A program made the position numbers and the translations under genes. From Mermis nigrescens (Eukaryota > Nematoda > Enoplea > Mermithida > Mermithidae), in NCBI GenBank assembly GCA_036768485.1, contig JAVLUZ010000333.1, positions 124,001-188,000 on the forward strand: DNA of 64,000 nt, given 5' to 3'. Positions 22,304 through 32,646 of this stretch are shown piece by piece (the stretch's first letter is position 1; each line of letters begins with the position of its first letter). A model generated the notes under the pieces. It made no database searches. It was given only the letters and a program-made list of their open reading frames with translations, and was not told where the DNA came from.

Positions 22304-25300
22304 ATGGAGAAGCAATACATCTGTAACGTATGTAATAAAGCGTTCTCAAGGCCGAACAGGCTCGAGGAACATAATAATTCTGTTCATTTAGGCTCACGTT
22401 TCAGATGTCCACAGTGTAATGTATTGTTTAAACTTCCAAGAAAACTGGTAAATCATTTTGAATTGGTTCATCAAAGTTCATTTGAATGTATTTATTGTAA
22501 TATGACTTTCAATTCCAAAAAAATTTATTTTTCAATGGAACATCTAAATAATTGTCTTTCAATAAAACCTTTATCTGGGACTAACTATACTGGAGCCTAA
22601 GGAACAGCTTAAGAAAGACGATATTATACCCGAAGATGGACTCCTACCTAATTTGGACGATTACCCCGATCAAATGACTGATACTGTACAAACTTTGGCC
22701 GCTGATTCGTACTCACAAGAACATAAAAGATCTTTTAGATCACGCATATAATTATCGATGGGGCGTTGGCAATTGCATGGCAATGTTAACCAATGTTTTT
22801 AATAATGAGCAAGAAGCATTCAGAATAAATGGCGCCTTTGGCTTCACATCGAAAAATCGAGAAACGGTTGCTAGCAAATATTGGTACCCATCGCAAAATA
22901 ATTTTAATCTTCTAGACAAACCCGTACTAATTAAAGATGGAGAGGACATAAGACAATCAGCTGAGCACTTAAACAAAATTGATATTGAGAATAAAATAAG
23001 CCGGCCAGATACTAAATGGGCAATAGAAGCTATAACAAATATTGAATTCTATGTAACACCACAAGAGAATTTCATAGCCGGTTGTACTGACGTCAGTCTT
23101 CCAACATCAATTTCATATCAGAGGCATACTTTACATATGACCCAAGATAGACAGCGTAATAAATGTAAGGACAATCTATGTTTCTTTAGATGTTAAGCCC
23201 AATGTTTAGTTGATGATTACGAAAATAAGGATTTTGCATATAAATCTTTTCTTAAATATTGTAATTTAAAGAACATTCCAACTGATAAAAATACTTTTCA
23301 GGGTAGAGCATATACGGATTTACAAATTTTAGAAGATTTATTCAAGGTAGATATTCAATGTTTTCATATTGATGAAGATAATCAAACAGCGGTTTGTTGG
23401 AAAAAGACAGTTAGGCGATATACAAAAGTTTTGAATGTTGATATTTCGATCACTGAATCTGGAAAGGCGCATTTTAGTTATATTTTAAACCTAGATCACT
23501 ACGCAAAACGTTACAGTTGTTTAATGTGTGGCAGACTTTTCAAAGACGCGGAAAAATTAAGCAAGCATATATCGAAGCATTGTAATCATGGGGAGACTCG
23601 GCATAAATTCCCAGGTGGTGTCTTCCAGTTAAAGAAGACAGTATTTGAAGAGCTCAATGAATTTGACATAGAAATTCCAAATGATGATAAATTTTGTCCT
23701 TATTTCACTGTGTTCGATTTTGAAGCATTTTTAATTAAGACACCCATTGAAAATTCAGGAAAAATTGAATTCGTAGCACAGCACTAACCCGTTTTGTGTG
23801 CAATTCACACAAATGTCCCCGGATTTGAGCCCATATGTTTTGTGAATAATGACCCGGATCAGCTATTAGTTCAGCTAATGCAGTATCTAGAAAAATCCAG
23901 CGGGCGCAAAGCGCTCTTCTTCTCAAAACTTTTGGCTCAGTTTTGGTAGAGCTCGATAAAAAAATTCAGGCCAGTGAGCTATATCTAGCTGAAACGACTA
24001 ACAAAGATGCAACACGCGAAAATGGAAGATTGAATAAACTTCATCGCGCAAATACAAAATTAGGAAAGTATTGTAATCAGTTGATTTGTCTAGGATTTAA
24101 TTCCGGTAAATATGATATCAATTTAATATAACGAAATTTGTTCGCGGCTCTATTTCAACAAATTAGGAAGGACCCAAACAGCAATATGTGGCCCACAGCT
24201 ATTCTTAGGAATGACACTACCCTTTGTATGACAACTAGTCTTCTCAAATTTTTAGACATTAGCACATATGTAGCTCCGGGTTTTAGTTTAGACGCATTTA
24301 CAAAAGCATACAAAGCAAGTTTAACAAAAGCTAAATTTCCTTACAAATATTTAGACTCATTTGATAAATTGTATGAAACTCAGTTACCACCAGCCGAAGC
24401 ATTTTACAGTAAGCTAAGAGAAGAGTGCATAAATTCACAGGATTATGAGCAATGTCAAAAATATTGGGCGGATAACAAAATGGAGACACTTACGGACTAT
24501 CTCGTATTTTATAACATCAGAGATGTTGTCCCATTCTTAGAGGCTTGTATGACTATGGCTCAACTATACTGGGCCAAATTTGATATTGATATTTTCAGAG
24601 AAGCTATGTCATTACCCGGGGTTACAGAACGCTATCTTTTCAAAAGTGTCCCAAACACAAGATTTGCTCTCTTCAGTGAGCAAACAAAAAATCTGTATTA
24701 TTCTCCTAAATCGAGCATGAGAGGTGGACTTTCTATGGTGATGACACGACTAGCGATTAAGGACCAGACTTTCATCAAAAATAATCCATCTAAGCCAGTA
24801 AAATCTATAATTGGACTCGACTTTAATGCTCTTTATTTGTGGGCACAATCTATGGACACTCCAACCGGATATTTTGATCATTGGATAATGGAAAATAGAA
24901 AATTTCAAAAAATTAGTGCATCTAAACCTATTCCAATAGAATGGCTCGAATATGAAAGCAAGAAAATTGGTCATTTTATTCAACATTTAGGAAATGGGAA
25001 GGAAAAAGTGGTGGGACCTAAGGCACTTCCAGTCGATGGATTCTGTAGTGACACAAATACAGTTTATGAGTTCTACGGCTGCTTCTGGCATTGTCATGAA
25101 TGTCTGGCAGGCAGCCATAATAAGAACTGTGATCCAGATGAGGAGTATGAGCGTATTAAAGAGAAAGAAGCCTATATAAAATCACTAGGCTTCAATTTCA
25201 TTACTATTTGGGAATGTAAGTGGCATAATGAGAGAATCGACTACCTTAAAACTCAAGAAACACGAAAATTTTATATGAAAAGATGGGTAGGTCAACAAGA

Positions 25301-26451
25301 AATGATAAAATCTCTATTAGATGGCTCAGTTTTTGGTTTCGCAACAGTAGATATTTCAACGCCGGACCATTTAAAAGAGCAATATTCTGATTTTCCACCC
25401 ATAATTAAGCACACAGAAATAAATCGGAACGATATTGGAGACTTCATGAAACAGTATGCTGAGAAGACTGGTCAGTTTAAAAGGCCTCGTATAAATCTGA
25501 TAAGCAGTTTTTTGGAAAAGAAATTATGTTATCAATTGAAATGATTCGATTTTTAGTCTCCCATGGTCTCATTTTAGAAAAAGTTCACGAAATCGTTCAA
25601 TATGATAGGACTAGACCATTTGAAAATTTCAGGGATATTGTCACAAAACATAGGCAAGAAGGGACATTGACCCAAATCTAGCTATGATCGCTGACACATT
25701 TAAACTTCTCGGGAACACAGGATATTGCAAAACACTAACAAATAAAGAACAACATATTGACATATCTTACATAGGCTATAAAAAAGCGGCGGAATGTAGC
25801 CTAAGTCCTTACATTAAGAAAATTAAATGTATAACAAATAATTGTTATGAAGTACTCATGAGAAAGAAGGAAATTTCATTAGATCTACCTATAGTTGTAG
25901 GATTATCAGTGTTTAATTGGGCCAAAATCCGAATGTTGGAATTTTTCTATGATGTTTTACTAAAATATTTTGATGTTTCCGATTATCAATGTATGCAAAC
26001 AGACACAGACAGCATTTACCTAGCACTATCGGCAGAAAATTTACAAGATATAGTACGACCAGAGCTGAAAGCTGAATTTGAGAAAATATACTCAAGCTGG
26101 TTTGTCACTTCACAAGCTAGCAAACGGACACCAGGTCTTCTGAAGGAAGAATTTCGAGGAACAGCCATGTGTTGTTTAGCCGCCAAAACTTATATAGCTG
26201 TAGATGAAGTTACGAATAAAAGTGAATTGAGCAGTAAAGGCTTAATGAAAAACGTAAATAACCTAAACTTTCAACAATATAGCAGTGTATTACAGCAGCA
26301 AGAAGCCAAAGGTGGCAAAAATATAGGCTTCCGAATGCAACCAGATAATTATATGTGGACGTATATTCAAGAGAAGCAGGGATTACCTTATTTATATGTG
26401 AAACGGAAAGTTTTACAAGATGGAATTTCGACTGTCCCATTAGATATTTAA
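22304..26451 (+). pseudogene. polB: Polinton protein-primed family B DNA polymerase with N-terminal C2H2 fingers, broken
   Basis: Replicates the element's linear DNA in intact relatives. The start is set at an ATG in AAAATGG after the tandem repeats. C2H2 fingers follow at once (C-N-V-C…H…H and C-P-Q-C…H…H), with another at 23517-23580 (C-L-M-C…H…H). Exonuclease blocks: V-F-D-F-E-A-F (23710), G-F-N-S-G-K-Y-D (24090) and Y-N-I-R-D-V-V (24515). Polymerase blocks: motif A G-L-D-F-N-A-L-Y (24815), motif B L-L-G-N-T-G-Y-C-K-T (25705; the family usually has N-S-x-Y-G-K) and motif C T-D-T-D-S (26000). Premature stops at about 23194, 23785 and 24129 and frame changes near 22600, 23790-23940 and 25545-25680 make it non-functional. 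Confidence 0.9.
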
Positions 26452-26639
26452 ACAAAGTTCAACTAAAAAGGATTTCTATCTAAGAAATGCATATTTTTTC
26501 GGTATCATTTAAGTCAAAATCAACTTAAAATTCAAAAACAATAAAATTCCTGCTATAAGACCCTGATGCTTGAGTGGTGTGATAGCTACACATAGGGTTG
26601 GGGAGGCCCCTAGAATCTGGTGCTATTTTGCCTCAGTAG

Positions 26640-27180
26640 AGCTCTCGTTGTAGAGATTTATTGCAAAGTTCTAAAATTTAGCTGTATTGCCGCAAATTTT
26701 TTTTGTAAAATTTTATGAAAAGTTTGCAAAGTTTCGGGGAAATCTTGTAAAGTTTCAAAATGTTTTGTAAAGTTTCGAAATAATTTTGTAAAATTTCGAG
26801 CAACTTTGACATGCTTTAGGATAGAAGTTTTGTAAAGTTTCAAAATTTGGTTGTTAGGCTTCAAAATTTTCTGTAAAATCTTGTGGAAAGTTTGTAAAGT
26901 TTCAGATTAGTCTTGTAAAGTTTCGAAATAGGCTTGTTAAGGTTTCAAAATGTGGCATATTGCCACAAAATTATTTGTAAAATCTTGCGAAAAAATTTGT
27001 GAAGTTTCAAAATATTTTGCAAACTTTCGAAATAATTTTGTTAAATTCTATACGACTTTCACATGCTTTAGGATATAAGTTTTGTAAAGTTTCGAAATTT
27101 TGTGGTTAGGCTGCAAATTTTTTTTGTAAAATCTTATGCAAAGTTAGTAAAGTTTCGAAATTTTCTTGCTCTTTAGGTTA
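26640..27180 (+). repeat. degenerate TTTTGTAAAGTTTCGAAAT tandem repeats
   Basis: The 18-20-bp word TTGTAAAGTTTCGAAAT recurs about a dozen times, with variants. A longer period is visible: ACATGCTTTAGGATAGAAGTT near 26810 and again near 27060. It lies between the polymerase and integrase genes, where a capsid module could be expected, so it may mark the deletion site or a regulatory spacer. No gene. Confidence 0.7.
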
Positions 27181-27189
27181 TAAATAATA

Positions 27190-28262
27190 ATTATTCGGTT
27201 TTAGAAAGCATAGAGATCACGAAGCAGTATTGGACGGAGGTAGGCAGGCCAGCCTCCTTTACAGGTATCAACAAATTGCAGAAGGTTCTTAAAAATAGAG
27301 AAGAAATATCGGCTGATAAAGTTAGAAAATTCTTGAAAAATCAATTTTCTTATCAGCTACATAAACCTGTTTCGAAACGTTTTGCAAGACGCTCTATAAT
27401 TGTTTCTGGGCCATATAATCCTTTGGGATGTTGATCTATTAGATTTAAAGGAATTATAGGCAAATACTATAGAAATCGTTATATCTTAATGGCGGTTGAT
27501 GTATTTTCACGAAAAGCATATGGTGAGGCCATAACTAATAAGAGTGCTGATGCAACTACTGGGTGTTTGAAAAGATATTAAATGAGGCAAAACCGCAATC
27601 CAATCAGGACTGATCACGGCAATGAATTCAAAGGTGCCTTCAATAAATTATTACAAGCTCATTCTATCACGCATATATTGACAAGCAACCCAGAAATAAA
27701 AGCTAATTTTGTTGAACGGTTTCACAGGACATTTCGTGATAAGCTTATGCGGTATATGACTTATTATTCTGATGAAAACTGGATTAAAGTATATAAAAGT
27801 ATTCTCAATAGTTATTATAACACTCCTCATCTAAGTTTAAACAACCTGGCCCCTAATGATGTTAATTCAGAGAACACTGGTAAATTATTAGAATTTATGT
27901 TGAAAAGACAGAAAAAATACAAAAATGAACGAATATTTAATGTTGGAGAAATTGTTAGAATAACTTCTTTGAAAGGAAATTTCGCAAAAGCTAGTAAGCA
28001 TACATTCACAGATGAATTGTTCAAAATCAATAGCGTATCTCAATGTACACCAAAAACATATAAGCTGGAAGATATGTTAGGCGAACTTATAAACTGGTGC
28101 TTTTTATGCAAAAGAACTACAATTGGCCGAGCCAGAAGCTGAAAAGCACAAGAGAGTCAGAAATAGCTATAAATATCAATGAATCACAGTATAAAGTAAG
28201 ATTTAAAAATTGGACAGCAAAATTTGATAGGATTTTATCAAGAAAAGAATTGAGATTTTACG
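27190..28262 (+). pseudogene. int: Polinton retroviral-type integrase, broken
   Basis: Inserts the element DNA in intact relatives. Order: N-terminal part with L-H-K-P-V-S-K-R-F (27355-27400), which precedes the catalytic core in Polinton integrases; D-V-D-L-L-D-L (27427-27447), holding the probable first catalytic Asp; M-A-V-D-V-F-S-R-K (27490); R-T-D-H-G-N-E-F (27607) with the second Asp; N-P-E-I-K-A-N-F-V-E-R-F-H-R (27690) with the catalytic Glu; then N-V-G-E-I-V-R-I and a C-terminal Y-K-V-R-F-K-N-W (28190) resembling a chromodomain-like tail. Frame changes near 27425-27480, 27560-27585 and 28085 break it. It lies directly upstream of the small gene at 28279. Confidence 0.88.
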
Positions 28263-28278
28263 AAGAGCCTAAATAAAA

Positions 28279-28644
28279 ATGGCTCCAAAAAGGCTGAAAC
28301 GAAATTTGGCTTTTCTACATTTATTTAGCACCGCGAGACAGCCACAAAGAGATGCACTGATAAACACGGCAACTAAGGACCAAATATTATGCATATGCGA
28401 TTGTGCATACAATTTTTTGAGCGGCAATTTTCCATTCTCTGACAATGAGGTAGACAAACTTAGGCGATATCAGAATCAAATAAGATGTTTAGCTAAGAAC
28501 AAAAAGGTCGCAACTAAAGAAAGGAGAGACTTTATCATACAGAATGGTGGATTCTTACCTATTTTACTGGCTCCGATTCTTTCTATAGCCGGCAGTTTAC
28601 TAGCAGATGCAATTATGGGTGAAAAGGATGCAGAGAATGTTTAA
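28279..28644 (+). CDS. small basic protein with hydrophobic tail, Polinton-associated (PX-like)
   Basis: A 121-codon intact frame starting at an ATG 16 bp after the integrase end. Residues 1-10 are basic (K-R-L-K-R-N), residues 25-60 hold a Cys-x-Cys-x3-Tyr-N-F-L-S-G-N region, residues 68-85 are Lys/Arg-rich, and residues ~91-115 form a hydrophobic, probably membrane-active helix (G-G-F-L-P-I-L-L-A-P-I-L-S). Small proteins of this shape accompany many animal Polintons/adintoviruses and have been compared to adenovirus core protein pX. That comparison rests on general resemblance, not alignment. It is the only undamaged gene of the element, and the reason is unknown. Confidence 0.75.
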   Translation: MAPKRLKRNLAFLHLFSTARQPQRDALINTATKDQILCICDCAYNFLSGNFPFSDNEVDKLRRYQNQIRCLAKNKKVATKERRDFIIQNGGFLPILLAPILSIAGSLLADAIMGEKDAENV

Positions 28645-28884
28645 ATCTAATAAGTAAGACGAAGAAATCAGGGTCGGGTACCAGGTCACAAAATTTTTTT
28701 TGCTTAAGTTAAGGCCTGCACACGAACCCCAAATCTAGCGATCGAAATTTGCCCAAAAAAATCTGTCTATTGTGATTAAAACCCAGCGCTAAGCGCCAGT
28801 AACATTTTTCTCTATCCAATATTTTTGACTATAGGGTTGGGCCGCCATGGCCCTTTGAGACTTCCCCCTTCCTGCGACTATGTT

Positions 28885-29004
28885 CCCCTTCTAGCGGGGG
28901 TAGCCCCGGGCGGACCCCCGAGCTGACTTGGCTTGAACGGGCTTCGCCTATGTTTTGTGTGTGGCGGACCCCCGAAATACGCTTGCGACCCCCTCTATAC
29001 TACT
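28885..29004 (-). repeat. Polinton right terminal inverted repeat
   Basis: Inverted counterpart of 21599-21741, from CCCCTTCTAGCGGGGGTAGC to CCCTCTATACTACT. It contains GAGCTGACTTGGCTTG and TATGTTTTGTGTGTGGC. It is directly followed by the TCTTC duplication and the exon array. Confidence 0.9.
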
Positions 29005-29010
29005 TCTTCC

Positions 29011-29103
29011 CCACTGGCTCATCTTCTTCAACTAAACTCTGACTGTTTAGAACTACCATATGATTCGCGGACGCCTGAATCACAATTGCATGTATTGTAC
29101 CAC
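29011..29103 (-). CDS. array exon 6 of 7, 93 nt, donor destroyed
   Basis: Acceptor GGTTCAG; 31 codons open, phase 1 to phase 1. It ends L-N-S-Q-S-L-V-E-E-D-E-P-V like exon 19478-19561. The donor reads GGAAGA instead of GTAAGA, so GT is lost. The Polinton's TSD begins one base beyond this position, so the element lies in the first bases of this intron. Confidence 0.6.
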
Positions 29104-29332
29104 CTGAACCACAAAAAAATTGAAATGATAAAAAAGTATGAGCATATGAAAGCTATGTATTCTATAACCTAATTTAACAGGAAATGATTCACTCCAAACA
29201 GTAGCTTTCATTAAGTTCGAATTTAAATTTAAAAAAACGGTGTGAAATTATAGCACTTATAAAAAGCTGCGTTTGGTGTAAAACTTGAAACCTCCGATGC
29301 ATAATTTTTACTTTTTAATTTTAATTTCTTAC

Positions 29333-29413
29333 TCGCTGCCTCATCGTCTTTGGCTATACTCTGATTGTCTGCAACTAATTCATCTTGATTGGCAGTCGTC
29401 TGAACCACACCGC
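29333..29413 (-). CDS. array exon 7 of 7 (highest), 81 nt
   Basis: Acceptor GGTTCAG, donor GTAAGA, phase 1 to phase 1, 27 codons, no stop. Nearly identical to exon 20421-20501 (one or two residue changes), which suggests recent duplication or conversion. The intron to the next exon is 229 nt. Confidence 0.65.
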
Positions 29414-29855
29414 CTGAACCACGAAAAAATTGAAATGATAAAAAAGTATGAGCATATGAATGCTATGTATTCTATAACCTAATTTAAAATGAGTCACTTC
29501 AAACAGTAGCTTTCTTTAAGTTCGAATTTAAATTTAAAAAAACATTATGAAATTATAGCAGTTATTAAAAGCTGCGTTTGGTGCAAAACTAAAAAAGCAT
29601 GAGCATATGAAAGCTATGTATTATATAACCTAATTTAATTTAACACGAGTGACTTCGAACAATGGCTTTCTGTAGTTGGAATTTAAATATTAAAAAACAT
29701 TCTGAAATTATAGCAGTTATTAAAAGCTGCGTTTGGTACAAATCTTGAAATCTCCGATTAATAATTTTACTTTTTCATTCTAATTTCTTACCCAAAAGCT
29801 CTGACGATTTAAGGCTGTTTTTGTAAGTTGGACTGACATTTGATCCAAATTTAAT

Positions 29856-30369
29856 TTTTCGAAATTATGCTCTTAAAAGATAGAGCATATGTCAGAAACG
29901 GCAAAAAAACTATGTTTTTGACGCGTACTCAACATTTTCGGCCCAAAAAGGTACTCCAGGAATTTACCAAACCCCTCTCCCTACCCCTGAATTCCCATGC
30001 TGTGCTTGTCCGGTTACAGACTAGATAAAATTGTATTGATTTAAACGATATATGTTTTACATAGAAAATACATAGTTTTTTCGCCAAAGCTGACAAGTTT
30101 TCAAGCTGACTGAATTTGAATATTTCTTCGTATTGACTTTCTTTTTGATTTAAATAAACACAAGCTAGCACCGAACTAGACTGATTGTGAAGTCGGCCGG
30201 AAATACAATTATTAATGTAATGTACCGATTGAAGTTTCTTTTCAGACACCCTGCGCACATTTTTATGACCTAAGACTGTCAGAAACGTTGGACAACTAAA
30301 TTTCAAATGCGTACTCTTCGTTTTCAAGCACTGAATACAATTATGCGCTTAAATAAAACTTAGGGCATG
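29856..30369. other. no gene; old repeat fragments
   Basis: About 29880-30005 and 30275-30320 match the repeat at 11200-11380 (AAACTATGTTTTTGACGCGT, CCATGCTGTGCTTGT). A 132-codon minus-strand frame spans both repeat fragments and is therefore not credible as a gene. Confidence 0.45.
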
Positions 30370-30590
30370 GTTGAACCACAGCTGTAAACGAATAATTAAT
30401 AAGAAAAATATCACCTATTATATTAAAACACTAAGACTGCATACCGTTTTGTGGACGAGACCTTCTAAGTGCAAATTCGCACAAAGGTATTGCACGGCCT
30501 CTGAAATGAAGGATGAATAGCACAGAATAAATAATACCAGCAATAGCACGTAAAAAAACCATAAGTAAGGAGCACATTAAAAAATTACCG
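30370..30590 (-). repeat. duplicated exon-like segment, copy 1
   Basis: Matches 34690-34915. On the minus strand a pyrimidine-rich tract and CTTCATTTCAG precede a 56-nt exon-like stretch (30445-30500) followed by a GTATGC donor-like word. In one frame it reads V-Q-Y-L-C-A-N-L-H-L-E-G-L, aligning with the second copy. The lengths (56 and 61 nt) are not multiples of three, so the coding role is uncertain. Confidence 0.5.
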
Positions 30591-30594
30591 GACT

Positions 30595-31099
30595 CGAGCC
30601 CGGGCTTTGCTGCCGGGCTTGGTACTGGGCCCGGGCTTATTTACTAACAACATGCCTCGCTTTAAATAAAATGTTATGCATAAGATACATATTTAGACCA
30701 ATTTTACATTTGCTATTTGTCAAACGCAAGGTTTACGGCTGTGTCAAAAAGATTTTCAAATTCTAAGCTCTATTAATTATTCAATCTTCGTAAAAATAAA
30801 TTAAGTAGTTAGCAAGGATTTTGGTAGCATTATTCGAGCAATATCAACATTTACAATAGCGCGCAATTCCATTATTAAAATGCATATGCAACTAAACTCG
30901 GTTTGAAAGAGCACAGGGTTTCATGTATATACATATTTAAAGGAAATTGAGCATTAAATGTCTGCATTCAGACATAACACGACTATGATATGGTCGGATA
31001 CAAGATATGTTATTTGGATTTCAGAACTCAAACTATAGCGTACATTGACGTCAGTAGTGACGTCAGTTGAAATTGTGTAGTGTATAGGATAGGACACGT
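30595..31099. other. no gene; CCCGGGC-rich start
   Basis: 30595-30650 is rich in CCCGGGC words similar to those at 34425-34531, possibly the two sides of one interrupted element. The rest is unassigned AT-rich DNA. Confidence 0.35.
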
Positions 31100-32646
31100 A
31101 TTGAAGACTTGACTTGACTTAAACACCATAAGCTTCAATGACGTTGGTAGGGCAACGACCGTTGAGCTGTGGCGGCCAAAGGCAGTGTATCACGGATTAC
31201 AGCACGCCATTGATCGCGGTTCAAGGCTGCTTGTTGGGCATCAATGATTGAGAAGTGGAGCGGCTGAACATCTTGTGCCACTTGTGTCAACCATGTTTTC
31301 TTAGGGGCGTCTCGAGAGATTTTCCACCCCGTGGGCCGCTTGGAGTTAATTAACTGATAGGGTAGTCGGGTGTTGTTCATGCGGCAGACATGTCCAAACC
31401 ACCTGAGCCGCTGTCGCTTTAAGTAGAGTTCGATACTGGTTTGGTTTTTACATACTTGCAGCACAGTTTCATTCTCCCATCGGTCTCGTAGATTTATGTG
31501 CAAAATGCTGTGAAGACATCGAAGTTGAAAACGTTCTAATATGTGCATATCGCTTTTAAGCAGAGTCCACGACTCAGAGCCGTACATCAAAATTGTCCGG
31601 ATGGAAGCATTAAAAATTCTCATTTTTGTTGTGATGGTAACGTCTTTTTGGTTCCACAAACACTTCTTTAGTGAAGTGAATGCTGACATGGCATTCCCAA
31701 TGCGGTTTTTGATGTCGCTAGTCGCTACTATTCGTCCACTATCAATAACCGATCCCAAATATTTAAATGCATCCACCCGTTTGATTGGTTTGCCATCAAG
31801 TTGTAATATGGCCGGTTGTGTGCCCGTGAGAATAAATTTAGTTTTTTCGCTGTTTATTGTCAGGCCGAGTTTGTTGGCATTCACTTGTAACGCATTCAAG
31901 GTATTTTGTGCGGCTTGAGCTGTTTCGGCAAAAAATACAATGTCGTCGGCATATACTAAATCAGTGAGAGACAAATTAGCTCCGACTTGTACACCTGGCA
32001 TGTCGTCGAAAGTTTTTCTGAGAATCCAGTCCATAGTCACGTTGAACAACATAGGCGAAATAATGCATCCCTGTTTAATGCCAGTGGTAATTGAGAATGG
32101 TGAGGACACATTTCCCAAATATTTTGCCCTGCTCATTCCACCGTCGTAGAAGGCCTTGAGAATACTAAGTGTGGCATGCGGGATTGATTCATTTTTGAGG
32201 GCGCACCATAAGGACGAATGGTCTATGCTATCGAATGCGCATGCAAAATCCACAAATACCAAGAATGTGTCCTTTTTACAGCGTAGGCGCGATTCGGTTA
32301 GTTGCCTAAGTGTGAATATTTGGTCGGTGCAATCTCTTCCAGGCCTGAAACCAGCCTGCTCTTCCCTGCAGTTAGTTTCTCTAACACTGAGTAGTCTGGA
32401 TCGGATTATAGAGGTCAGAAGTTTTCCAGATGTTGCTAACAGGCTTATTCCTCTATAGTTTTTGCAGGTAGCTGGGTCTCCCTTTTTGTGAATTGGTACG
32501 ATAATTGAGTCCTTAAAGTCTTGAGGCACTGTGCCTTTGTTCCAGATGGTCGAGTATACGCCTTTTAGTTGTTTGACTATTGCCTCTCCTCCAGCTTTTT
32601 AAAGCTTCAGCAGGGATGTTGTCCACACCTGGTGTGGACAACAAGC
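31100..32646 (-). mobile_element. 5'-truncated RTE-like LINE
   Basis: Minus-strand non-LTR retrotransposon fragment. The 3' end after the stop has a short AAGTC repeat tail (plus strand GACTTGACTTGACTTAAAC near 31108). The 5' end is truncated before the RT domain near 32640, where the sequence passes into a GGCGTAGCCAGG-type hAT repeat. The apurinic-endonuclease part is missing. Confidence 0.85.
31135..32595 (-). pseudogene. LINE reverse transcriptase, RT domain and C-terminus open, 5' truncated
   Basis: Long minus-strand frame that continues upstream of the first possible start to about 32595. A 1-nt shift there joins it to P-G-V-D-N-I-P-A-E-A-L-K in another frame. RT blocks: P-I-H-K-K-G-D…C-K-N-Y-R-G-I-S-L-L, Q-A-G-F-R-P-G-R, F-V-D-F-A-C-A-F-D-S-I-D, G-I-K-Q-G-C-I-I-S-P and the catalytic Y-A-D-D-I. 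The C-terminus has the R-W-F-G-H-V-C-R-M block typical of RTE-like elements. Without an endonuclease domain it cannot move on its own, but the RT core has no internal stop, so decay is recent. Confidence 0.88.

Larger units (their letters stand above)
21599..29004 (+). mobile_element. Polinton/Maverick (adintovirus-like) element, 7.4 kb, capsid genes absent
   Basis: Bounded by ~120-140-bp terminal inverted repeats starting AGTAGTATAGAGGGG and flanked by a TCTTC duplication (21594-21598 and 29005-29009; 6 bp, TTCTTC, if the end is set one base in). Polintons begin AG and make 5-6-bp duplications. The order on the plus strand is C2H2 fingers plus protein-primed family B DNA polymerase, a repeat region, a retroviral-type integrase, and one small gene. 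Major and minor capsid, ATPase and protease genes, expected in 15-20-kb elements, are absent, and the polymerase and integrase are broken. Inference: an internally deleted, immobile copy of an integrated virus-like element. Confidence 0.92.
29005..29855 (-). repeat. exon-intron array, upper part
   Basis: Resumes exactly where the Polinton interrupted it. Two complete exons (29011-29103, 29333-29413) are followed by a unit lacking its exon (around 29590, where an internal deletion joins GTGCAAAAC to TAAAAAAGCATGAGC) and a last partial unit (29700-29855). The last unit's exon, from 29792, resembles exon 19157-19252 but loses its acceptor where similarity ends near 29855. Confidence 0.8.

Noticed and set aside
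19157..29413. Calling the exon array an aphid bicycle gene
   Set aside because: The design is similar, but the exons are phase 1 and lack the paired Cys-Tyr-Cys motifs; the organism is unknown. Kept only as a comparison.
29929..30327. 132-codon minus-strand frame
   Set aside because: It begins and ends in fragments of a repeat seen elsewhere (11.2-11.4 kb) and has no domain.
31541..32458. Plus-strand frames of 69-125 codons across 31.5-32.5 kb
   Set aside because: They are antisense shadows of the LINE reverse transcriptase, whose motifs are clear on the minus strand.
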